From Methanobacteriota archaeon (lineage in GTDB: Archaea > Thermoplasmatota > Poseidoniia > Poseidoniales > Poseidoniaceae), in NCBI GenBank assembly GCA_002728035.1, contig PBUZ01000096.1:1-5816 (forward strand): 5,816 nt of DNA, in the 5' to 3' direction. The notes under the pieces were generated by a model, which was given only the letters and a program-made list of their open reading frames with translations, was not told the DNA's origin and did no database searches. Made by a program: the position numbers and the translations under genes. Shown here in pieces: positions 1-5,816 of this stretch. Within the stretch, counting starts at the first letter, position 1. The number at the start of each line of letters is the position of its first letter.

Positions 1-1911
1 AGTCAGTCCGCACAGATTCAATTGACAGCCGACCACATTGTCCCTTATCTTGACACCGTGCTTCGTGGTGACCATGAGCGATTTCGCACTGCTTTCAACC
101 GTGCAGACGGACCTCGTACCGTCAGCGATAGCAGCGCTTATGTTGACGAATCTCTGGTCGCTTCCTCGTTTTTACGAATGGAAAACATCACCGTTAATCA
201 CAACGCATCGGTTGAACTGAACGCCTCTCAAACGTTCGAGTTACGTGCAAATTGGACCCTTCGCAACGGTGACGGTTACGGTGATGTACCAACAGGCTGG
301 GACATCAACATCTCATGCGGATGGGCGACTGGCGTTTGGCAAGGTCACGCAGCCTTGGATGAAAACGGAACCGCCTCCTGCTCTTTCCCGATGGCCACGG
401 TAGCGCCGGGTGTCCACAAAGCCTGGATGCGAGTGGAAATTGAAGGCGCACCTTCGACCGTCTGGGCAAGTGCTGCCCGTGGCAACACGCCCTTGGAATT
501 GCTCTACCCGCAGCCCACGGTCTATGTCCCGCAACACGGCTCAAAGGTTCTCAACATCAGCGATGTCGCGAACGACCCTGACGGACAATCCGTACGTGCG
601 GTCAATGCTTCCCTCTCAGGCCCAGATGCAAACCACTTCGCACTGTCCGTTGATTCTGATGGGCTTTCGTTGGTGGTCGAGCACGCTCTGGACGAGGAAT
701 GGTTGGGTGAATGCCAACTCGAACTCACGCTTCGCAGCGATGGGCAAGTGGTCGATGAGAAAAACACGAGCATCCGGGTTCTCATGACGCCTGTTAACGA
801 CCCCATCGTCAAGTCCTCTACGGTTCCCATTCAGGAGTTGGATGAGGACGGTGACCCTGTGGTCTATGACCTCGGCGAGGTGGTGAGCGACCCCGAAGGC
901 GAGCCTCTCATCATTCGTATTGATGGCGAGACCCTTGGTGAGCAAGGGCCGATTCGTTACGTCCTTGAGGACGAGCGAATCACCATCACACCGATTGAAC
1001 ACGCCAACGGCGTCACGGTCCTGAAAGCCACGGTGAGCGACGGTTACAACCCGTCGCTTGAATTGGAAATTCCCGTGGTGGTGAACGCCGTAGACGACCC
1101 GGTGATGGTCAACATGTCGGCGTGGGGCAACCTTTCGTTTGACGAGGATACGGTCTTCATGCTTGAGGTTGAACCCCTCGCTTATGATGTCGATGGTGAT
1201 GAATTGATTTGGACGCTTGAAGGTGGTGGGAGTTTGATCAGCGCCGATTGGGAAAACGGCTCGTTTGTCCTCTCACCAAAGAAGGATTACAACGGGCAGA
1301 TCGATGACCTCTGGCTCAATGTTTCGGACGGGGCCTCCAGTCACGAGTTTCAGTTCTCCATCGAGGTTCGCCCTGTCGGTGACCTTCCCTTTGTTGCGAT
1401 TGGCAACATCCAGCGAGTGGATGGCAGTTCAACCGCCACCATGCAATGGTCCCTTGCTGACGTGGATGGCACGGCAAACACCGAAGCATTGGTGATGGTG
1501 AACGAGATGACCGTCACGGTCAACCATTCCTGTTTGTCAAGTGCATCTGGCGTGTATCAGTGCGTCACGTTGCTTCCTTTGCCCGTCTCCAGTCAACCTT
1601 TGGACATCGTTGTCACCGTTTACGACGAAGAACTTGACCGTACGGCCATCGCCAGTTTTGTCTTTGACCCAAATTCGGTTGATGTTGACAACGGGGCGCA
1701 GGACGCCTCTGGGCAGGACGATTCAGGCTTGACGACCTGGGTGTTGCTGGGATTGGTTTTGTTTGGCATCCTTGCTGTTGCTGGCTTTTTGATTACTCGG
1801 GGTCAATCGAATGGTGAAGCCGTTGTTGTGGCTTCGCCGCCCGAATCCGTTGAGGAAACAACCGATGGGGAGAGCAAGGGGTTGTTAGCACGGGCGATGG
1901 AACGACGTTGA
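1..1911 (+). CDS. Large surface protein with cadherin-like repeats and C-terminal membrane anchor (5'-partial)
   Basis: The frame is open to the left edge, so this is the C-terminal 636 residues of a longer protein; the TTG at 22 is only an internal codon and no signal peptide is visible. Residues below count from that TTG. About four beta-sandwich-like units of 90-105 residues can be seen between 161 and 550. Each has a D-x-[DE]-G type acidic motif (D185, D290, D389, D480), and units end in PVNDP (257-261), AVDDP (356-360) and PVGDLP (451-456), typical of cadherin-like or tandem-95 repeats that bind calcium. There are 14 N-x-S/T sequons and two close cysteine pairs (C99/C120, C504/C514), which could form disulfides outside the cell. 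An acidic linker (551-569) precedes one membrane helix (about 571-592) and a 37-residue cytoplasmic tail ending in AMERR. Likely role: adhesion, cell-envelope structure or substrate binding; the exact ligand cannot be read from the sequence. The stop is TGA at 1909-1911. Confidence 0.5.
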   Translation, partial: SQSAQIQLTADHIVPYLDTVLRGDHERFRTAFNRADGPRTVSDSSAYVDESLVASSFLRMENITVNHNASVELNASQTFELRANWTLRNGDGYGDVPTGWDINISCGWATGVWQGHAALDENGTASCSFPMATVAPGVHKAWMRVEIEGAPSTVWASAARGNTPLELLYPQPTVYVPQHGSKVLNISDVANDPDGQSVRAVNASLSGPDANHFALSVDSDGLSLVVEHALDEEWLGECQLELTLRSDGQVVDEKNTSIRVLMTPVNDPIVKSSTVPIQELDEDGDPVVYDLGEVVSDPEGEPLIIRIDGETLGEQGPIRYVLEDERITITPIEHANGVTVLKATVSDGYNPSLELEIPVVVNAVDDPVMVNMSAWGNLSFDEDTVFMLEVEPLAYDVDGDELIWTLEGGGSLISADWENGSFVLSPKKDYNGQIDDLWLNVSDGASSHEFQFSIEVRPVGDLPFVAIGNIQRVDGSSTATMQWSLADVDGTANTEALVMVNEMTVTVNHSCLSSASGVYQCVTLLPLPVSSQPLDIVVTVYDEELDRTAIASFVFDPNSVDVDNGAQDASGQDDSGLTTWVLLGLVLFGILAVAGFLITRGQSNGEAVVVASPPESVEETTDGESKGLLARAMERR

Positions 1912-1935
1912 TGGTGGGCATCTTTTCGCTGCCTG

Positions 1936-1961
1936 GGTCGCTTCGTCTTCCTCGAGCGATC
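1936..1961. terminator. Possible stem-loop in convergent junction
   Basis: TCGCT (1938-1942) and AGCGA (1955-1959) are exact inverted repeats around a 12-nt loop, extended outward by one G-T wobble and one G-C pair. The element lies between two converging stop codons (1909-1911 on plus, 1960-1962 on minus) and touches the minus-strand stop. No T-tract follows it on either strand, so a terminator role is only a guess. Confidence 0.5.
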
Positions 1962-2145
1962 ACCTGTGACGTCCGTTGTATTTCTCGGCGGCTCGCTTTC
2001 CAGCGTCGATGAAGATGAAAGGAAACAGTGCATGGAGAATCAATTGAATTGAGCTCAACCCAAATCGAATCGAAAGAACCAATGCGCCTTTCATGTGTTC
2101 AAAATATCCCATGCCGACATCTTCTAAATGGCCCAAAACAACCAA
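1960..2145 (-). CDS. Small membrane protein resembling DUF6356
   Basis: From a TTG at 2145 this encodes 61 residues. The pattern H6-x4-G11-x2-Y14-x-E16-H17-M18, followed by F28-G29 and then HALFPF (38-43) and G49, recalls the small DUF6356 proteins known mostly from Proteobacteria, where a short N-terminal H-x(n)-VGE-Y-EHM segment precedes a hydrophobic region ending in HxLFPF. Residues about 21-46 are hydrophobic and should form one membrane helix or hairpin; the C-terminus is basic. No biochemical function is known to me for the family. The open frame continues upstream to a GTG at 2232 (90 residues), but the extra 29 residues are basic, do not look like family sequence, and would bring the gene close to the divergent neighbour, leaving little promoter room. 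The TTG at 2136 is another possible start. A weak TATA-like stretch (TTAACAAT on the minus strand) lies about 26-33 nt before the TTG at 2145. The family match is from memory of motifs, not from a search. Confidence 0.5.
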   Translation of the reverse strand: MVVLGHLEDVGMGYFEHMKGALVLSIRFGLSSIQLILHALFPFIFIDAGKRAAEKYNGRHR

Positions 2146-2354
2146 CCCGTTCCATGCTCGTGTTGCCTTGATTGTTAATGTGTGCCCTGCTTTGAAGGAC
2201 AAAACGAAGGATTTTCGCCTTCGCTCATGCACGGGCCATACCTGCGTATGCTGATGGTCACATGGGTACGGTGGCTTGGGTACAAAAAGAAACGCGTCTT
2301 GCTGGTCGTTGCTTTCGCAAAATGTTCAAACCCCTTGCAGGCAGAGACTCCAAC

Positions 2355-2669
2355 ATGCAAACAGATGGCGAGTTGCAGTGCTCCCGTTGTAAGAAAGAAA
2401 CTTCGTTGGAGCAGATGACCCGGTGCAGAACATGCAACGTCAACCTGTGCAAACCGTGCGCACGATCCATCCGCAAACGCGCCTCCAAGTCATATCTAGC
2501 CTGGGGTTCGTGGATGTACTTCTCATCACTTCGGGCGAAGCCAATCTGCAGTTCGTGTTTGGGCAAAAAGCAAACAAAAGAACTTGTCATCATCTTTGGA
2601 TTTGCAATATTCGCTTTTTTGGGCGTGTTTGCATTTATCTCACTCAGCGGTTTCCCAGCCAGACCCTAA
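2355..2669 (+). CDS. Small zinc-finger protein with FYVE-like cysteine spacing and C-terminal membrane helix
   Basis: From the ATG at 2355 this is 104 residues. Four CxxC pairs are visible: C9/C12, C24/C27, C32/C35 and C65/C68, giving CX2C-X11-CX2C-X4-CX2C-X29-CX2C. This fits a domain binding two zinc ions in cross-brace order, and the first three intervals closely match FYVE-type fingers; RCRTC (23-27) and ICSSC (64-68) sit where FYVE domains carry their HHCRxC and final CxxC elements. The full FYVE signature (WxxD, RHHCR) is missing. A basic patch (RKRASK, 40-45) lies between the third and fourth pairs. Residues about 76-98 form one strongly hydrophobic helix, leaving only a few residues after it, so the protein is probably tail-anchored with the zinc domain in the cytoplasm. 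ATGs at 2262 and 2322 are in frame, but the added residues hold no domain, and none of the three starts has a clear ribosome binding site. The partner and function are unknown. Confidence 0.5.
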   Translation: MQTDGELQCSRCKKETSLEQMTRCRTCNVNLCKPCARSIRKRASKSYLAWGSWMYFSSLRAKPICSSCLGKKQTKELVIIFGFAIFAFLGVFAFISLSGFPARP

Positions 2670-2716
2670 CCCCATTTTTCTTGGAGGGTTGTTGGAATCT
2701 CGGTGGTCTAGGGTCT
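2661..2716. terminator. Inverted repeat spanning a convergent gene junction
   Basis: AGACCCTA (2661-2668) and TAGGGTCT (2709-2716) are perfect 8-base inverted arms. Within the 40-base spacer lies a smaller hairpin (AACCC 2668-2672 with GGGTT 2686-2690, or CCA/TGG around 2672-2684) that holds a T5 run (2675-2679) in its loop. The left arm overlaps the TAA stop of the plus-strand zinc-finger gene, and the right arm ends three bases before the TGA of the minus-strand carboxyltransferase. A shared transcript end is plausible. On plus the T5 run could serve as the archaeal U-tract; on minus no T-run follows. Confidence 0.5.
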
Positions 2717-2719
2717 TCC

Positions 2720-4282
2720 TCAGAGCGGTATGTTGCCGTGCTTCTTCGGCGGTGACCACTCGCGTTTTGATTTGAGAATGTTCAGGGCGCGGCACAAGCG
2801 CAGACGGCTTTCTTGAGGCTCGATCACATCGTCCAACCAACCGTTTCGTGCCGCCACGTATGGGTCGCCAAACTTGGCTTTGTATTCGTCAACAAGACGG
2901 AGGCGAACCGCCTCTTTTTCTTCATCGGGGACAGCATTGATCTCTCGGCGATGAATGATGTTCACGGCACCTTCAGCCCCCATCACGGCCAATTCAGCCG
3001 TGGGCCAAGCGACGTTGTAGTCACTTTGCAGATGCTTGCATGACATCGCAAGGTAAGCGCCGCCGTAGGCCTTGCGAGTCACCAACGTCAATTTCGGAAC
3101 CGTTGCTTCAGCGTAGGCGAAGAGAAGTTTTGCACCGTGTCGAATGATGCCTCCCCATTCCTGAACGACACCTGGAAGGAAACCAGGAACATCCTCAAAG
3201 GTCAGCAACGGAATGTTGAACGCGTCGCAGGTACGAATGAACCGAGCGGCTTTGATGGAGGCGTCAATATCGAGGCAGCCTGCCAACACCTTTGGCTGAT
3301 TACCAACCACACCAACCGTGGCTCCGTTCATGCGGGCAAATCCAATGATGATGTTGTCGGCATAGGCTGGGAAGAGTTCAACAAACACACCGTCATCCAC
3401 CACCTCTTCAACCACCTTCACCATGTCGTAGGGTTTGTTGGGGTTGTCGGGCACGACTTCCTGCAGCGTTTCGTTCAATCGCTCGACGGGGTCGCCGGTG
3501 GGGACATGCGGTGGGTCGGCCATGTTGTGGTCGGGCAGGTACGACAAAATCGTCGCTGCCAACTCACAGGCATCTTCCTCGTCATCTGCAATGAGCGAAG
3601 CGATGCCAGAACGAGAAGCGTGGAGGTTTGCTCCCCCGAGGCCTGCAGCATCGACTTCGCCGCTGATGACTTCGGGCGTTTCAAGAGGCGATGACAGGAA
3701 CAACTGCCCGTGTTCTTCACCCAAGATGGTGAAATCTGAAAGCGAGGCGGCCAAGGCCGAAACGCCGACGACGGGGCCAAGAACGAGGCTGATCATGGGG
3801 ATGCGTCCGCTGCACTGCACGAGTCGGTCGAGCATTTCTCCCGTTCCTGCCAAGGCGTTCACACCGTCATGAGCACGTTGACCTCCACCGTCCCACATCG
3901 CGATGAGGGGGGCTTTGGCGCGCTCGGCCATTTCCACGACTTTGGCGATTTTGAGGGCGTGCATCTCCCCCATGCTCCCTCCGTGAACGCTGAAGTCTTG
4001 TGCGAAGCAGTACACTCGTCGCCCTTCGATGGTGCCTTGGCCCGTCACCACGCCGTCACCGAGCGTTTGGTGGAGGAACATGTTGTGGTCATCGGTTCGA
4101 TGCGTTACGAAGGTATCCATCTCGAGGAAGGAGCCTTCGTCGAGCAACAACGAGATACGGTCACGAGCGGTTCCTCGCCCACTTGAGCGAATGGCTTCCT
4201 GGCGCTTCAAACCGCCTCCCTTGCGAGCCGTTTCTCGCTTGGAGCGGAGGTCTTCAAGGCGGTTGCCAGCGTTGCCTTCCAC
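2720..4282 (-). CDS. Acyl-CoA carboxylase carboxyltransferase (beta) subunit, PccB/MmdA type
   Basis: This 520-residue protein covers the whole carboxyltransferase family fold (usual length about 510-530) and ends with the family hallmark KHGNIPL. It moves the carboxyl group from carboxybiotin to an acyl-CoA such as propionyl- or acetyl-CoA, making methylmalonyl- or malonyl-CoA in the cytoplasm; a biotin carboxylase and biotin carrier must come from elsewhere. The C-terminal half is canonical: FEDVPGFLPG (362-371), GIIRHGAKLL (378-387), RKAYGGAY (403-410), WPTAELAVMG (426-435). The N-terminal half keeps FSVHGGSMGE (97-106) but is divergent at the active-site loops: DGGGQRAHDG (131-140) replaces the usual DSGGARIQEG, and GPVVGVSALA (169-178) replaces GPCAGGAVYS, so one Gly of the first oxyanion pair becomes V174. 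L411 stands where Streptomyces PccB has the specificity residue Asp422. The start is GTG at 4280-4282, supported by GGAGTGG at 4290-4296. The gene follows gatD by 37 nt and is probably cotranscribed. The subunit class is certain, the acyl substrate is not. Confidence 0.5.
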   Translation of the reverse strand: MEGNAGNRLEDLRSKRETARKGGGLKRQEAIRSSGRGTARDRISLLLDEGSFLEMDTFVTHRTDDHNMFLHQTLGDGVVTGQGTIEGRRVYCFAQDFSVHGGSMGEMHALKIAKVVEMAERAKAPLIAMWDGGGQRAHDGVNALAGTGEMLDRLVQCSGRIPMISLVLGPVVGVSALAASLSDFTILGEEHGQLFLSSPLETPEVISGEVDAAGLGGANLHASRSGIASLIADDEEDACELAATILSYLPDHNMADPPHVPTGDPVERLNETLQEVVPDNPNKPYDMVKVVEEVVDDGVFVELFPAYADNIIIGFARMNGATVGVVGNQPKVLAGCLDIDASIKAARFIRTCDAFNIPLLTFEDVPGFLPGVVQEWGGIIRHGAKLLFAYAEATVPKLTLVTRKAYGGAYLAMSCKHLQSDYNVAWPTAELAVMGAEGAVNIIHRREINAVPDEEKEAVRLRLVDEYKAKFGDPYVAARNGWLDDVIEPQESRLRLCRALNILKSKREWSPPKKHGNIPL

Positions 4283-4289
4283 GATGCTT

Positions 4290-4296
4290 CCACTCC
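4290..4296 (-). promoter_or_regulatory. Ribosome binding site of the carboxyltransferase gene
   Basis: Read on the minus strand this is GGAGTGG. Its GGAG core ends 10 nt before the GTG at 4282 and pairs with the archaeal anti-Shine-Dalgarno sequence. It decides for the GTG start: no other in-frame start codon lies between it and the stop of gatD, and the GTG inside the site itself is out of frame. A dedicated site fits an internal operon gene whose start is separated from the upstream stop. Confidence 0.5.
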
Positions 4297-4319
4297 TTCT
4301 CGGTTCTTGATTGACGCGC

Positions 4320-5702
4320 CTACTCCATCAGGATATCTCGGTGTTCCCCACACAAGTTTGCCATCATGCCTTCGGGGATGTCCATGTTTTGGGAAAGAAC
4401 CCAGTGCAATTTGGTGACCATCGTCTCGGGTGCTGAAGTGATGCCGTGGCCCAACAACCCCATCTCCTGCTGTTTTCGGCCTTTGGAATAGACGTTCAAG
4501 TCCACCGGGCCATGGATGCATTGGTTCACGATGAGAACCGGCAATTCTCGATTGATGCATCGCGTGAGCGCTCGCCAGAGCAGGGTGTTTTCGGGGGCAT
4601 CGCCTTGCGGGTCGTCAATGGGCAAGTGCCCAAGTCCAGTGCCGTGAATGACCACTCCTTGGACACCGGTGTTGACCACGGCCTCGATGTGTTCAGAATG
4701 CAGCCAAGGACCTGCGATGAATTGAGCGATGCGTTGCGTTGGAATGTAGGACGAAGCGTTCGCAACCACCGGGCGGCTCAGGGCTTGTTGACGTTCTTTT
4801 TCGTACCACGGCAGCAGTTCCGTTGTCGCCCCCTCGGGTGTGATCGTTATGTTGGCAAGCGGTTGGGCGTTCACGGGCTGGAACGCATCCCGACGTGATG
4901 AATGCATTTTACGGACAGCCAAACCTGAATGTATCGCCATGATGCCGTCGCTTGAGGTGTCGTGCATCACGACCACCACACTGTCACCAACGTTTCCAGT
5001 CGGCGCTGGCCCCGTTGCCGCCCAATGCACGGCAGCGAGCAAGTTCTCAGCAGCATCCGACGACCCGCGGTCGCTTGAGCGCTGTGAGCCAACCATGGCG
5101 ATGCAGCCGGGAGGACGTTCACCCTTCCCCGACAAGGCGAAGTTGAGTGCGGCTGAGGTGATGTGGAGGGTGTCCGTGCCGTGGGCGATGACCACGCCGT
5201 GGCAGCCGTCTGCGAAGGCTTCCATGCAGGCTTCTGCCATGATGTTCCAGTGTTGGGGGCGAATATCGTCACTGAACATGTTCCCAATTTTGACCGCATC
5301 CAACCGAGCGATATTCGCCAGTTCTGGCAATTCGTCAAGCAACTCTTCGGGCTCGAAACGAGCCTCAACAGCACCCGTTGCATAATCGACTTTCGAGGCG
5401 ATGGTCCCTCCTGTGTGGATCAGTCGAACACGCGGCAGTTCCTCGTTCACAGGAGGCGCCACGATCGCACCTGCAATTGTGCTTGGTGAGGATTCAAGCG
5501 CTTCCCACGAAATCAAGGCGTCCTCTGGATAACTCACGTTGTAGCCGTTGTCCAATTTGATGGAGATGTGCTTCTTTGCTGATGGTGGCAGCACCAACCC
5601 AACATGCTCAACCGTGCCGTTGTGCGTGGTCAAGGACGCTTTGATGCGTTGACCTGGGTTTGGAGCATCCACCATACCCTTCGGGTGAGCCACCCGCTCC
5701 AT
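4320..5702 (-). CDS. gatD: Glutamyl-tRNA(Gln) amidotransferase subunit D
   Basis: GatD is the asparaginase-like subunit of archaeal GatDE. It hydrolyses glutamine and supplies ammonia to GatE, which amidates Glu-tRNA(Gln) to Gln-tRNA(Gln) in the cytoplasm. The N-terminal 85 residues match the GatD-specific extension with a small beta-barrel (GxVEHVGLVLPP, 29-40; SIKLDNGYNVSY, 47-58), which sets it apart from plain L-asparaginase. The amidase part starts at LIHTGGTIASKVDYATGAV (94-112), a GatD hallmark. Next come AHGTDTLHITSAAL (173-186), VGSQRSSDRGSSDAAENL (204-221) and VRKMHSSRRDAF (263-274). By family comparison T97 or T100, T176, D177 and K265 are the likely catalytic residues, all present. 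The C-terminal domain carries NQCIHGPVDLNVYSKGR (393-409). Its 460 residues slightly exceed the usual 420-440. The start is ATG at 5700-5702, without a clear ribosome binding site; M10 is an alternative. The upstream gene ends 12 nt before and the carboxyltransferase starts 37 nt after, suggesting one operon. GatE is not in the window. Confidence 0.5.
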   Translation of the reverse strand: MERVAHPKGMVDAPNPGQRIKASLTTHNGTVEHVGLVLPPSAKKHISIKLDNGYNVSYPEDALISWEALESSPSTIAGAIVAPPVNEELPRVRLIHTGGTIASKVDYATGAVEARFEPEELLDELPELANIARLDAVKIGNMFSDDIRPQHWNIMAEACMEAFADGCHGVVIAHGTDTLHITSAALNFALSGKGERPPGCIAMVGSQRSSDRGSSDAAENLLAAVHWAATGPAPTGNVGDSVVVVMHDTSSDGIMAIHSGLAVRKMHSSRRDAFQPVNAQPLANITITPEGATTELLPWYEKERQQALSRPVVANASSYIPTQRIAQFIAGPWLHSEHIEAVVNTGVQGVVIHGTGLGHLPIDDPQGDAPENTLLWRALTRCINRELPVLIVNQCIHGPVDLNVYSKGRKQQEMGLLGHGITSAPETMVTKLHWVLSQNMDIPEGMMANLCGEHRDILME

Positions 5703-5714
5703 GAATGAATCGCT

Positions 5715-5816
5715 TCACTGAGACAAATCCTTGACTTTCTCGACCAAGTCCATCCGACGCAAGCGCCAGATGCCGATGGGCGTCATGGCGACAGCGATGA
5801 CGATGACGCCCGCCAT
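5715..5816 (-). CDS. C-terminal end of a membrane protein (5'-partial)
   Basis: A minus-strand frame is open from the right edge to a TGA at 5715-5717, giving 33 residues. The first 17 or so (AGVIVIAVAMTPIGIW, 2-17) are hydrophobic and would form a membrane helix; a basic RLRR (18-21) and the charged tail MDLVEKVKDLSQ follow, which by the positive-inside rule puts the C-terminus in the cytoplasm. An ATG happens to sit exactly at the window edge (5814-5816), but it is more likely internal to a longer gene. The stop is only 12 nt before the gatD start, on the same strand, so it is probably the preceding gene of the same operon. Codon use, with many C-ending codons (GTC, ATC, GCC), agrees with its neighbours. 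The fragment is too short to name a family. Confidence 0.5.
   Translation of the reverse strand: MAGVIVIAVAMTPIGIWRLRRMDLVEKVKDLSQ

Noticed and set aside
616..1002. Minus-strand open frame of 128 codons inside the surface-protein gene
   Set aside because: It lies fully within a well-supported plus-strand protein, shows no domain or membrane segment, and has no sign of its own start signals.
2153..2155. ATG on the minus strand just before the DUF6356-like frame, as a possible start or sign of a frameshift
   Set aside because: It is out of frame with the gene and reaches a stop after 18 codons. An intact in-frame TTG lies ten bases further on, so no frameshift is needed.
3137..3694. Plus-strand open frame of 185 codons opposite the carboxyltransferase gene
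   Set aside because: It is a shadow of a strongly conserved enzyme on the other strand; its product has no recognisable motif.
4840..5385. Plus-strand open frame of 181 codons opposite gatD
   Set aside because: GatD motifs run through the same bases on the minus strand, and the plus product is low-complexity Ser/Ala-rich sequence typical of shadows.
4320..5702. Type I L-asparaginase instead of GatD
   Set aside because: The 85-residue N-terminal extension, the SKVDYATGAV motif and the long C-terminal domain are GatD features absent from plain asparaginases.
1..5816. CRISPR arrays, tRNA or rRNA genes, insertion sequences, toxin-antitoxin or defence genes
   Set aside because: No regularly spaced direct repeats, no tRNA cloverleaf or rRNA motif, no transposase or integrase motif, and no nuclease or antitoxin signature were seen on either strand.

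Overview
The window looks like part of an archaeal chromosome, most plausibly a marine Thermoplasmatota lineage of the Poseidoniia (Marine Group II) type. The main evidence is a full-length GatD, the archaea-specific subunit of the tRNA-dependent amidotransferase. Supporting it is a large cell-surface protein with cadherin-like repeats, many N-glycosylation sequons and a single C-terminal membrane anchor. The lineage is an inference from gene content, not a phylogenetic result.

Layout: (1) Bases 1-1911 (+) hold the C-terminal 636 residues of a surface protein whose N-terminus lies outside the window. (2) Bases 1912-2719 form a small-gene interval between the large genes. It holds a short membrane protein on the minus strand that resembles DUF6356, and, divergent from it, a plus-strand protein with four CxxC pairs in FYVE/treble-clef-like spacing and a C-terminal membrane helix. 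Both are short and easily missed. Small inverted repeats lie in the two convergent junctions. (3) Bases 2720-5816 (-) form an apparent operon, read right to left: the C-terminal end of a membrane protein (stop at 5715), then gatD after 12 nt, then an acyl-CoA carboxylase carboxyltransferase subunit after 37 nt with a recognisable ribosome binding site.

Function: GatD works with GatE (not in the window) to convert Glu-tRNA(Gln) to Gln-tRNA(Gln). The carboxyltransferase would need a biotin carboxylase and a biotin carrier protein, neither encoded here. The operon therefore mixes translation, acyl-CoA metabolism and an unidentified membrane protein. The surface protein and the two small proteins are predicted to act at the cell envelope.

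There is no CRISPR array, rRNA, tRNA, transposase or other obvious mobile element. The most interesting points are the FYVE-spaced zinc-finger membrane protein, the DUF6356-like protein in an archaeal context, and the carboxyltransferase, whose N-terminal active-site loops are divergent and which has Leu at a known acyl-CoA specificity position.
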